A stretch of 64,000 nt of DNA, from assembly GCA_963667205.1 (NCBI GenBank), contig OY762959.1, positions 186,001 to 250,000 on the forward strand, given 5' to 3'. This document shows positions 32,539-40,639 of the stretch, in pieces. How positions within the stretch are numbered: position 1 is the first letter of the stretch; the number at the start of each line of letters is the position of its first letter. The position numbers were made by a program, and so were the translations under genes. The notes below the pieces were generated by a model, which worked only from the letters and a program-made list of their open reading frames with translations, was not told where the DNA came from and did no database searches. The DNA is from CF-162 sp963667205 (GTDB taxonomy: Bacteria; Chloroflexota; Dehalococcoidia; SM23-28-2; RBG-16-64-32).

Positions 32539-34125
32539 TTGCTGCGAACTCTCATTTTAGCCGCCGTCGTCGCCACCGTCGCCCTCTTCGGCTCCGGCTC
32601 CGCACCGGCGCTCAGTGACGGGCCCGTAAGTCCCGCATCGCCTGCGCCACCGGTTCTCGTGACGACGCTCTCAGCAGACGCTGACGCCGGCGCCACATCC
32701 TTCGACGTCGTGGACCTGACCATTTTCGACGCTGGCGACAAGGGAGTCATCAACCCACGCTCCACAACCGAAGAGTTCTTCATTGTCGATTCGTTCGGTT
32801 CGATCAACCCGGAGTCGCCGCTTCAGTTCGATCACACCGCGACGGAGGTCGTCGTCAACCTCACGCGCCTCTTCCGCCAGATCAAAGGCGACCTCAACTG
32901 CGACGGCGCCATCGACACCAGCGACCTGCTCACTGGCCTCAGCAACATCGGCGGCATCCCGGACGGGCGAACCAACCTCTGCCCTGAGTTCGGTGCCGCC
33001 TCCGCTTTCATCTTCGGCGACCTCGACTGTGACGGAGACGTGGACACCGCCGACGACCTCTACCTGCTGCTCTTCCTCAGCGCCGCCTCGGCCTCGCTGC
33101 CGCCCGGCTGTGCGCCCTTCGGCCCCGCCGACCCCAGCCCATCCGCAGACCTCGAAGTTCTCGACATCGCCACGCCGTCCGGCTTCCCGGTGCCTGACGT
33201 GGAGATGGCGCCGGACACCCCGACCGTAGTCGCGATCCAGACGACGATCAACAACCTCGGCCCGGCCATCGCACCCCTCGCTCAGGACACCTTCACCTAC
33301 GCCGCGCCGGCCAGCTGCACGATCCAACCCAACTTCACGCAGCCACTCCCACCATATCCGGCGCCGCTCACCCTCCTCGGACCGAAGCCGCAGACGGCCA
33401 CCGACACCTTCACTGTCCAGTGCTCAGAGCCCGGCCTGCACGTCTTTGACGTCTGCATCGAAGTCCAGCCCATCGGCCCGCCCGGCGTCACCGATCCCGC
33501 GCCTGGAAACAACGAGTCCTGCTACGGCATCGGCGCCTTCGTGCCCGCCGGCGACATCGAAGTGATCGCCGTAGAGCTGGAAGGCCTCCCCGACGAGCTT
33601 CCGATCGGGTTCGTGACCAGCGGCCAGGTGACCTGGTTCACGAAGAACAACGGCCCCACATTCGTCGACGCCGAGGTCGCGCTCTCGGTCGCGATCGGCA
33701 ACGCGCCCGCCTTCTGGTATCGCCTGGCCGCCGAAGTGGGCGACCGCTGCTTCTTCAACAACGCCGTCACCCTGATCGCTGTTCCCTGCGCGGAAGGCCA
33801 CGCTGACCCTTCGCAGCCGACAGACGTCGCGGACAACTGCTTCGACGGCCTGGACAACGACGGCGACCTGCTCATCGATTTCGCCGGCGGCGACCCCGAC
33901 TGCATCGGCGCGATCAGCGATCTAAACTTCGATATAGAGCTGCCCGCGGATGGCCCCGGGATCCAGAGCGACCGCCTGATCGACGTCCGCTGCGTCGCCC
34001 CCGGCCCGTTCAGCATGACCTTTGGCAACACCGAGTCACCCATTCCCCCCGCCGTCGACCCCGACCTGACCAACAACGACGGCAGCGGCACCTTCGGGTT
34101 CGACTGCGTCATCCCGCCCAGCTAG
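32539..34125 (+). CDS. Secreted protein with dockerin-like and CARDB-like regions
   Basis: 528 residues. TTG start with GGAGG 10 bases upstream. Signal peptide (LILAAVVATVALFGSGSAPALS). After about residue 110 come two Asp-rich calcium-type loops, GDLNCDGAIDTSDLL and GDLDCDGDVDTADDL, spaced like a dockerin pair. Two adhesin-like beta domains with unclear boundaries follow (LEVLDIATPSGFP, DTFTVQCSEPGLHVFDVCIE, EVIAVELEGLPDELPIG), and near the end CFDGLDNDGDLLIDFAGGDPDC, another Ca-binding pattern. It probably works outside the cell. No partner cohesin is seen. Confidence 0.75.
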   Translation: MLRTLILAAVVATVALFGSGSAPALSDGPVSPASPAPPVLVTTLSADADAGATSFDVVDLTIFDAGDKGVINPRSTTEEFFIVDSFGSINPESPLQFDHTATEVVVNLTRLFRQIKGDLNCDGAIDTSDLLTGLSNIGGIPDGRTNLCPEFGAASAFIFGDLDCDGDVDTADDLYLLLFLSAASASLPPGCAPFGPADPSPSADLEVLDIATPSGFPVPDVEMAPDTPTVVAIQTTINNLGPAIAPLAQDTFTYAAPASCTIQPNFTQPLPPYPAPLTLLGPKPQTATDTFTVQCSEPGLHVFDVCIEVQPIGPPGVTDPAPGNNESCYGIGAFVPAGDIEVIAVELEGLPDELPIGFVTSGQVTWFTKNNGPTFVDAEVALSVAIGNAPAFWYRLAAEVGDRCFFNNAVTLIAVPCAEGHADPSQPTDVADNCFDGLDNDGDLLIDFAGGDPDCIGAISDLNFDIELPADGPGIQSDRLIDVRCVAPGPFSMTFGNTESPIPPAVDPDLTNNDGSGTFGFDCVIPPS

Positions 34126-34188
34126 CCCACGCACCGTGTCGTCCGTCACTGAACTTCGCGCAGCCTCCGTGCTACTCTCGCTCTTACC

Positions 34189-34422
34189 ATGGGCAATCTC
34201 GAGCACGACACGACGCCGTCTGGCGCTGAGGGCCGCTACACGATCGCCATCTCAGAGGACTGGCGCATCTGGGGGCCCAATGTACCGGGTGAGTTCCCAG
34301 AGGATCTAGCACTACAAGCAGCCGCGAGGAATCCCACGGCGAGGAGACAGAGACTTAACCCGCCCAGCTTGAAGACCGTGATCATCTGCATGACTGGTTT
34401 CCCACGCTTCATTGTCGCCTGA
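34189..34422 (+). pseudogene. N-terminal fragment resembling acyl-CoA thioesterase-family protein
   Basis: The first 31 residues (LEHDTTPSGAEGRYTIAISEDW, then RIWGPN) look like the start of the hot-dog-fold thioesterase-like family, where GGY normally follows. Here the sequence departs (VPGEFPEDL), partly recovers as LALQAAARNPT, then becomes meaningless before reaching the transposase remnant. It is probably a gene broken by insertion and decay. Confidence 0.45.
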
Positions 34423-34453
34423 CCGTGTGGCGGGCGTGTGTAATTGGGTGTAG

Positions 34454-34710
34454 GGGGGCAAAACGTCATCCGTATCTGCAACAGGTCACGCAGCCAGCCA
34501 CTCGTACTCGTGGTGCAGGCCGCCCAGTACCGGCCAGGCCACGATCTGCCCGACCACCAGCGAACTAGCCCGAGGAGGCGGACCTGTGGGAGTCTCGAGA
34601 TCCAGAGTGCGATGAGGTCGCCCATCGTTGTAGTAGGCCTCGTACTCCCGCAGCACGGAGCGAAGATGCCTCTCGTTGATGATGATTAGGTGATCCAGGC
34701 ACTCTCTGCA
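34454..34710 (-). mobile_element. Transposase (integrase-core) 3' remnant, copy A
   Basis: Minus-strand frame 34710 to 34486 reads RECLDHLIIINERHLRSVL, YYNDGRPHRTLDLETPTGPPPRAS and HHEYEWLAA then TGA. This is the end of an integrase-core transposase of the IS3/IS481 kind. Everything before RECLDH is missing. A non-coding end segment with CAGATACGGATG follows to about 34454 and is shared with copy B. The two copies are roughly 80 percent alike. Confidence 0.8.
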
Positions 34711-35069
34711 GGCCCGGCGTCAAGGAATGTGATCGGGCGTGGTTGTGTAGCTCGACGACTACTTAATCAACGGCTGCGACTCTATTACCTAGTGGCGCCA
34801 ACACCGCAGCCGCCAGCGCCTTCGCCCCTCAGATTTGGCTCTCCGCGCGTCTCGTGCGGCGGCGGACGTTGCTATAATCACGCCGCCATGACCCCACAGT
34901 CATAGAGCCAGGCAAACCCGACTTGAAACATGACGTAACCCCCGATCGGAACAGGATCATAGTCCAGGACCTCATCGAAGACACTTCTCCGTGGCTGCTG
35001 GTCTCCGTCCTAGCTTGAGCTACAGCCGTCCCGTGGGGAGATCGGCGTCGTGACTTAGCCATTAGCGTG
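34711..35069. other. Gap without recognisable gene
   Basis: About 360 bases with mixed GC between the transposase remnant and the PIN gene. Short frames on both strands have no family resemblance. I see no clean terminal inverted repeats of an insertion sequence here. Confidence 0.4.
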
Positions 35070-35615
35070 TCAAGAATGGTGATCGATGATGTCTTGAATG
35101 TAGGCTGAGATAACCTCGGTCGGCATCAACACACTGATATCGAACTGTTCCTGGATCTCGTGGCGAAACCTTATGATCGTCTTCTCGTCACAGGTCAGAA
35201 ACACGTCGCATCTTGCCTTAATCGCAAGCATCAGATGATGGGCGTCCATCCTATGCAAGCCGATCTCTCGCAGCGCACGTGCCATTAAGTCGTCTTCCAC
35301 CAGTGGATTGCTGACCGAACCGCCAAGTTGATCAGACTGAATATGGAACCCAAGTACTCTGTGGTCGTCGAGGAACTCCACTCTTCTTAATCGGAAGTAA
35401 ATGGCTTCGATATCAGCTCGTATTTCGTCGTCCTCGTACTGGTTTATCTCCTTGTGGGTCACCTCAGAGGTGAACAAATCGACCTCACCGCGTTCGTCTG
35501 AAGTCAACAGCTGATCGAGGGCGTCCATCTCCGAGCGGCGCAAATCGCCCTTGCTTATACCTGACACGATGTTGTTGTCGAGATATATTTTCAGTTTGAC
35601 TGTCCACTTGGTCAT
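35070..35615 (-). CDS. PIN-domain protein (candidate RNase)
   Basis: 181 residues. Acidic residues typical of PIN nucleases are visible: D13 in IYLDNNIVSG, Glu near 51-56 (SEVTHKE), D124 in HRMDAHHLMLAIKA and D143 in FLTCDEKTI. No antitoxin-like small gene precedes it, so it is either an orphan toxin or a single-gene nuclease. GC is low against the chromosome, and two transposase remnants flank it, which points to acquisition by transfer. Confidence 0.7.
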   Translation of the reverse strand: MTKWTVKLKIYLDNNIVSGISKGDLRRSEMDALDQLLTSDERGEVDLFTSEVTHKEINQYEDDEIRADIEAIYFRLRRVEFLDDHRVLGFHIQSDQLGGSVSNPLVEDDLMARALREIGLHRMDAHHLMLAIKARCDVFLTCDEKTIIRFRHEIQEQFDISVLMPTEVISAYIQDIIDHHS

Positions 35616-35966
35616 CGACGACCTCGCCGCTGCAAGAATCCTCTCGAAGATATGGTACCGACCGCAGAACGGAAATCAAGCTAGCCTCGTCGGCTATCGC
35701 AACGGTGGCTGCTCAGACCGGATCTGTCAGATCTCAGGGCTCGAGCGCTATCGTGGCATTCTGAAGGGCGAGAAGCCGACCCACTTCGTATCTGAGGGTG
35801 GGCGTCGTGAGGCCGAGAACAGGGCCTTGGCGGCGCCGGAGCCCTGAGTTCTGACAGATCCATCGGAATAGCCCGATCGACGATCGTGTCAGGCAGCCTG
35901 CCAATCCCGGCGATCGCCTTCGCGCAGAAGGTCGAGAATTCCTTGTATGTAATGTTGTGGGGTGCC
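35616..35966. other. Gap without recognisable gene
   Basis: About 350 bases between the PIN gene and the end of transposase copy B. One plus-strand frame of 98 codons begins in antisense of the PIN gene and shows no family resemblance. Probably insertion-sequence debris. Confidence 0.4.
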
Positions 35967-36228
35967 AAAACTACATCCGTATCTGGATGGGTTAAGCAGC
36001 CAGCCACTCGTACTCGTGGTGAAGGCCGCCCAGCACCGGCCGAGCAACGATTCGCCCGGACTGCAGCGGACTAGCCCGAGGAGGCGGCCCTGTGGGAGTC
36101 TCGAGACCAAGCGTGCGATGAGGTCGGCCATCGTTGTAGTGGGTGACATACTCCAGCAGAACGGCGCGAAGATGCCTCTCGTTGACAATGATCAGGTGAT
36201 CCAGGCACTCTCTGCGGAATGTGCCGTG
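35967..36228 (-). mobile_element. Transposase (integrase-core) 3' remnant, copy B
   Basis: Minus-strand frame 36228 to 35992 reads HGTFRRECLDHLIIVNERHL, VLLEYVTHYNDGRPHRTLGL and HHEYEWLAA then TAA. Upstream it stops immediately at the TGA of the neighbouring secreted-protein gene. The shared end segment CAGATACGGATGTAGTTTTG runs to about 35967. Same orientation as copy A. Confidence 0.8.
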
Positions 36229-38025
36229 TCAGGAAACGACGACGATGCCACCCATACCCGGGCAACCAGCCTGCTGATCCACGTTCAGTCCGGCGTCAAC
36301 TCGAAGGATCTTGAGCGAGTCCACCGGGTTGAGCGCCAGGCTGCAGTCGACGTCGGCCCAGATCTGGGTGACGCCATCGACCAAAACCTCGTCGCCGATC
36401 GCCGGGCAGCCGGGCGGCTGTGTGTTCCCCAATCCGGCGTCGGTGCGCAGAACCTTCAGCGAATCGACTGGGTTGACGCCGTTAGTGCAGTCCGCGTCTC
36501 CCCAGGTTTGCGCGGTTCCCGCTGGCGCACCAACGATCTTCTCGCACTTCGAGAACTCGGAGCTGCTTTCCGGGTTGGATGCGGATGTCGTGATGTAATC
36601 GCCGTCGTGGACGGCGGGCGAATCGAGGGTCGCCTCGAACGTGTAGTTGGGGCCGACGCCCTCGGCTATGTCCTCGCCCAGGAACCGCTCACCCTCACCG
36701 TATCCGGACGGGTCGCACTCGCTGTTGGCGAAGATGAAGATCGGGAGGAAGGCAACCGGCGCGGTGTTCAGCGTGCCTTCGACTTCGAGGATCCCGTCGA
36801 CCACCTCAGCGCGGGTGACCACCGGGAAGTTCATGACGTCGTTCGGGCCGGTGTCGGAGTCGTCCTGGTCGTTCAGCGTGATGCCGTCATCCTTCAGGTC
36901 AACGCCGAGGCCGTCGTTTGAGTGAAGGATGTTCGGGCCGATGTAGTTGTCGACGCCGGCGCTGACGGCCAAGGAGACGCCATCGCCGCCGTTGTAGGCG
37001 ATCGTGTTCCAGTTGGCCATCGAGACGCCGCCGATCGTATTGCTGAACGCGCCCAGCGCCACGTAGATACCGTGGCCGGCGTTTGGCAAAGGCGTCGTCC
37101 CATCGCCGGCTGTACCGAGGCGGTTGCCGCGCACGAGGACTCCGTGCACGCCCGGACCTCCCATCGTCAGCCCGTTGCCTCCGTTGCCGGAGATCAGGTT
37201 CCCGAAACCGGGGTCAGAATTCCCTATCAGGCTCTGAGATCCGTCTCGCAGCTGCACGCCATCGTTGCCGTTGGCCAGCGGAGCGGTGCCCCTGACGTCG
37301 GTGCCGATGAAGTTGCCGGTGATGAGGATCGGCCCCTCACCGTTCATCTGGATGCCGTCCTCAGCGTTTCCGGAGATCAGATTTCTTTCGTCGGGCGATC
37401 TGCCACCGACCGCGGTGTCAGATCCGTGTACGTTGACGCCGGAGCCGCCGTTCGGTGCGGGGAAGGACCCCGTGGGGTCAGTGCCGAGGTAGTTTCCGTA
37501 GATCGTACCGTTGGCGAAGGCGCCGACCATGATGGCGTTCCCGGAGAAGTTCTGTATGACGAGACCGCGGATGAGCACGGCCGTTCCGCCGATGGAGAGG
37601 CCGTTGACGCCGGCGCCAGCCAACGACCCGTCGAGGACGATCCTCATGGAGGCGTTGCCCGCATTCCAGGCGGTGGCTGTGTTCGGGCTCGCGCCGGGCT
37701 GCGTGTAGCCGTCGATCGACACGGAATCAACCAGCCCGGGCAGTTCACTCGTCGGCTTGATGACGTGCGGCCCGGCGCCGGCAATGTTGAACGAGATCGT
37801 CTGGCCGCCGCTGGCGTCTTCGAGCGCTTCGCGCACCGAGCAATCGCCGGGCTTGCAGCCGTCGGGCGCCGGGTCGTCGGCCCTAGTGACGACGGGTCCG
37901 CCGGCTCGCGCGGTGTTTGTACCGGGGCCGATGGGCGCTGTGGCGGCGAAGACCACGAGTGCGCCGGCCGCGGCGATGATGAGGGCGGAGCGGAGCATCA
38001 CTCGAACGACGTTCGTCTTGGACAT
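36229..38025 (-). CDS. Secreted parallel beta-helix protein with two dockerin-like repeats
   Basis: 598 residues from the ATG at 38023-38025. Signal peptide (ALIIAAAGALVVFAATAP). A CSLREA-type segment follows (CKPGDCSVREALEDASGG). The centre is a right-handed beta-helix with repeated GNYLGTDPTG, RNLISGNAEDGIQ, GNFIGTDVRGTAPL and NLISGNGGNGL units. The C-terminus carries two copies of a 45-residue Asp/Leu motif: WGDADCTNGVNPVDSLKVLR and WADVDCSLALNPVDSLKILR, each ending with a Cys-Pro turn. Likely extracellular, perhaps carbohydrate-binding. Its stop lies next to transposase copy B, so the 3' end may mark the insertion boundary. Confidence 0.82.
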   Translation of the reverse strand: MSKTNVVRVMLRSALIIAAAGALVVFAATAPIGPGTNTARAGGPVVTRADDPAPDGCKPGDCSVREALEDASGGQTISFNIAGAGPHVIKPTSELPGLVDSVSIDGYTQPGASPNTATAWNAGNASMRIVLDGSLAGAGVNGLSIGGTAVLIRGLVIQNFSGNAIMVGAFANGTIYGNYLGTDPTGSFPAPNGGSGVNVHGSDTAVGGRSPDERNLISGNAEDGIQMNGEGPILITGNFIGTDVRGTAPLANGNDGVQLRDGSQSLIGNSDPGFGNLISGNGGNGLTMGGPGVHGVLVRGNRLGTAGDGTTPLPNAGHGIYVALGAFSNTIGGVSMANWNTIAYNGGDGVSLAVSAGVDNYIGPNILHSNDGLGVDLKDDGITLNDQDDSDTGPNDVMNFPVVTRAEVVDGILEVEGTLNTAPVAFLPIFIFANSECDPSGYGEGERFLGEDIAEGVGPNYTFEATLDSPAVHDGDYITTSASNPESSSEFSKCEKIVGAPAGTAQTWGDADCTNGVNPVDSLKVLRTDAGLGNTQPPGCPAIGDEVLVDGVTQIWADVDCSLALNPVDSLKILRVDAGLNVDQQAGCPGMGGIVVVS

Positions 38026-38090
38026 CACTCTTGCTAGGCTAGCCAGTGTAACTCGACCATACAAGCCTTGGGCACTAGATTTTCGGGGAG

Positions 38091-38954
38091 TCAAGCCTTC
38101 CTGAGCACAGTGTAGAGGTTCAAGGTGAAGAACTCTCGACATCCTGGAGCCTTCTCCAGGAGGCAGAAGATTTTACTTCTTGCGCCCGACGAGGCGTTAG
38201 TTCGCCACGACACGACTTCGAGGCCACTATCTTCGATCAGAGCACGACACTTCCCAACCGTCATCTTGTTGAAGCCTCCGCGAATCTCAGCGTACGAGTT
38301 CACTCTCTCATCCGGCCGATAGCGTAGCCGCTGTCGCATGATTACCCCTTCTGGAAAGAGGAGGTGCGCCCATGGCAATCTGGTCATGTAATTGATCGCC
38401 CCGCCGTATGGCGACTTCCAGAGCGGCCCAAACCCTATGACGATAAGGCCTCCAGGCGTAGTCAGGCGAGACATCTCTTCTAGAGCGCCCTTCGGATCAG
38501 AGTAGTGCTGGAAGCTATCCTTTGAGACGACGAGATCGAACTCGCCCTCCGTTAGCTCCTCTTGGGCCTTGAAATCGATGATGGCTGCTATATCGGGATA
38601 CTCGTCCGCTACCCCGCGTCGGGCGAAGTCGAGTCGGGATTCGTCGATGTCGACACCGGTGACGACCGATGCCCCTTCCGCTCGAATGAGGTGGACGCAC
38701 ATTGCCCCGTAGCCGCAGCCGTAGTCAAGGATCCTCTTCCCACGAAAGTCCAACGAGCCACTAAAACGCTGCAGGAACGTCCGAGTCTCCGCGAACGCCT
38801 GGAGAAAGTACGACTCCTCGTGATCGGACGTCCTTGGCGAGACCGGTCTGCTCACAAGCCGAAGAAACGCGCCCGCAACACGATCCCGAAGGCTGAGATT
38901 CCGGGCAACGCTAGCCCGATCTGATTCTAACTTCTCGACCGATGTCCTCCGCAT
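38091..38954 (-). CDS. SAM-dependent methyltransferase (class I)
   Basis: 287 residues. Motif I ILDYGCGYGAMC, motif II VTGVDIDESRLDFARR, and motif IV FDLVVSKDSFQHYSDP are clear, followed by GGLIVIGFGPLW. The Gln/His pair (FQHY) is like that of small-molecule or lipid/sugar methyltransferases. GC is lower than in core genes and the neighbours are broken, so it was probably acquired. No substrate is suggested. Confidence 0.85.
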   Translation of the reverse strand: MRRTSVEKLESDRASVARNLSLRDRVAGAFLRLVSRPVSPRTSDHEESYFLQAFAETRTFLQRFSGSLDFRGKRILDYGCGYGAMCVHLIRAEGASVVTGVDIDESRLDFARRGVADEYPDIAAIIDFKAQEELTEGEFDLVVSKDSFQHYSDPKGALEEMSRLTTPGGLIVIGFGPLWKSPYGGAINYMTRLPWAHLLFPEGVIMRQRLRYRPDERVNSYAEIRGGFNKMTVGKCRALIEDSGLEVVSWRTNASSGARSKIFCLLEKAPGCREFFTLNLYTVLRKA

Positions 38955-38968
38955 TCACTGGCTATCTA

Positions 38969-39729
38969 CTATGTGCGCGTAGTATATACGAGGCGTGTTG
39001 TCATAGAGCGAGCGTCTGGAATGCCCGCCGCCAGCTTCTGGCCGGCGCGGTCAGGAGCCCAAGGGTTGTTCTCATTGTGCAGCACCAGCGTCTCGGCCTT
39101 TACGTCGGGCAGGAGGGCCGAAACGTCGTAGCCCTTCCTCTCCCGGGCCGCCACGTAGGCGCGGTACGCCTCCGGCTCGATACGGGCCCGGATGTGCTCG
39201 CCGAGGAGTTCGATGAAGCGCGGGTCATCAAACCCCGCCAGGACACGTGTCAACGTCTCCGTGTATAGCGTCCAGTCTTTGTCGATAAGGGCGCTATAGA
39301 CCTAAAATTCGGGCGAGTCGACAATATCGGCGGCATAGTTCGTCCAGCCGTCGACGAGGATGAGGTGCGATACGCGGTCCGGGAAGGTGGCGGCGTAGGT
39401 CACCGCCATGGGCACGGCGTCTCGAATCGCTAAGAGGTCGAACGACCAGATGCCCGTGCGGTCGATGACGGCCTCGAGGTCGCGCATCATCGCCTCCATG
39501 GAGAAGTCGACGCCTCCCGGTCGGAGAGGCCTGTGCCCCGCGAGTCGTACGAGATGAGGCGGAAGGTCCGCGCCAGCGGCTCGAAGATGTTAGGGAACAT
39601 CGCCCATTCTCGCTGGACATGGGACCACCCGGGCACCGGCAAGCGGACCAAGGGCGGCCCTTCGCCCGTGCCGGCGAAGGCGATGTCTACACCATCGCTC
39701 GTCTTTGCGTACTGGACCTGCGGTTCCAT
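38969..39729 (-). pseudogene. Alpha/beta-hydrolase with frameshift, amber stop and lost C-terminus
   Basis: The start MEPQVQYAKTSDGVDIAF and SYDSRGTGLSD are those of hydrolases related to adenylate-cyclase-linked ones. Near 39511 one base is missing: the frame ends at SPWRR, while the next frame continues with EAMMRDLEAVIDRTG. That frame meets TAG at 39302-39304, then continues VYSALIDKDWTLYTETLTRVL to 38969. The nucleophile segment is eroded (FDLLAIRDAVPMAV in place of a GxSxGG elbow), and the terminal His region is absent. Clearly non-functional. Confidence 0.8.
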
Positions 39730-39824
39730 AATCGGCCCTATCCTATCTCACCACCGGCCGGCTCGGCAGCCCGCCACGAAGCGGCGGGCTGAGAGAGGCC
39801 AGCGCCAAGGGGTGCCGAGGGTCG

Positions 39825-39847
39825 CGGCCGGCATCGCACCGGCCGCT
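39825..39847. terminator. GC-rich hairpin after RRM gene
   Basis: GCGGCCGG, seven-base loop, CCGGCCGC. It lies about 25 bases past the RRM stop on the minus strand. The plus side carries TTTCG, the minus side no T run. Confidence 0.4.
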
Positions 39848-39873
39848 TTCGTTAGTGGTGGCTCGTTGGTCTG

Positions 39874-40206
39874 CTAGCGGCGGCGGCGGCCGCCGCCCTT
39901 ACGGTTCTTGCGGTCTTCGAGGACGATATCCATCGTCCGGCCGTTGAGCTCTTTGCCTCGCAGCGATTCCATCGCCTGCTTCGCCGACTCTTTGTCCGCC
40001 ATCTCGACGAACCCGAAGCCCTTCGCGCGGCCCCGGCGGTCGCTCATCACCTTCGTCGAGACAACTTTCCCGAACGGCGTGAACTCCGAAAAAAGGTCCG
40101 CTTCCGTCGTTTCGTGCGCCAGGTTTCCGATGTATAGCGTGCTCAGTTTGCCGGCCCTGCCTTTCTGCTCTCGTCGGCTTTGCAGTGTCCCGCTCGTCGC
40201 CCGCAC
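39874..40206 (-). CDS. RNA-binding protein with one RRM domain
   Basis: 110 residues from a GTG at 40204-40206 with GAGG 8 bases upstream. The RRM starts at LSTLYIGNLAHETTEADL (RNP2 LYIGNL) and has GRAKGFGFVEM (RNP1). The tail is KNRKGGGRRRR. Bacterial proteins of this kind bind RNA, often in cold response. An alternative start is a CTG at 40144-40146, exactly at the domain edge but with only a weak ribosome site. TATAGT at 40241-40246 on the minus strand is a possible -10. Confidence 0.88.
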   Translation of the reverse strand: MRATSGTLQSRREQKGRAGKLSTLYIGNLAHETTEADLFSEFTPFGKVVSTKVMSDRRGRAKGFGFVEMADKESAKQAMESLRGKELNGRTMDIVLEDRKNRKGGGRRRR

Positions 40207-40639
40207 CGCAATCGCCTCGGCGGGAGCGGGAACCTCTATCACTATAGCACCTGCCCCCGGCCGCCCACGCAGGCCCAATCGCGCCACCACCGAGCCCCGA
40301 AAAGACACGCTTCCCGTCGGGTCGCCCCGCGGCTCCTTTGTCCAGGCCTCTTGGGCGTCGGGTCGCCCTTCCGCTCCTGAGTCCCTTCCGCCGGATCTGC
40401 CGGGCTTCCGTCCCGGAAGCAAGGCCAATTTACGCTGCCGGTCACGCCCCGTCAAAGACGCGCCGGGCGGCCTCGGCCGCTGACGGCCGCTCTCACGCCT
40501 CACGCTGCATCGATCTCCGCCGTTCTGGGAAGTGCGCGTCCCTCGTGCGACGAATTGCGCTTTGCCACATCTCATCCACAAATCCACATGGCCGGCCTTC
40601 CCGTCCCGGCTCTTCACGAATCCCTCACGGGTCGCTAGA
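40207..40639. other. Long leader/intergenic region
   Basis: About 430 GC-rich bases between divergent genes. It holds a candidate -10 (TATAGT, minus strand, 40241-40246) for the RRM gene and a 12-base direct repeat GTCGGGTCGCCC near 40317 and 40360. No coding frame is credible. Confidence 0.4.

Noticed and set aside
35551..35847. 98-codon plus-strand frame beside the PIN gene
   Set aside because: It overlaps the PIN gene in antisense and has no recognisable motif or start signal.
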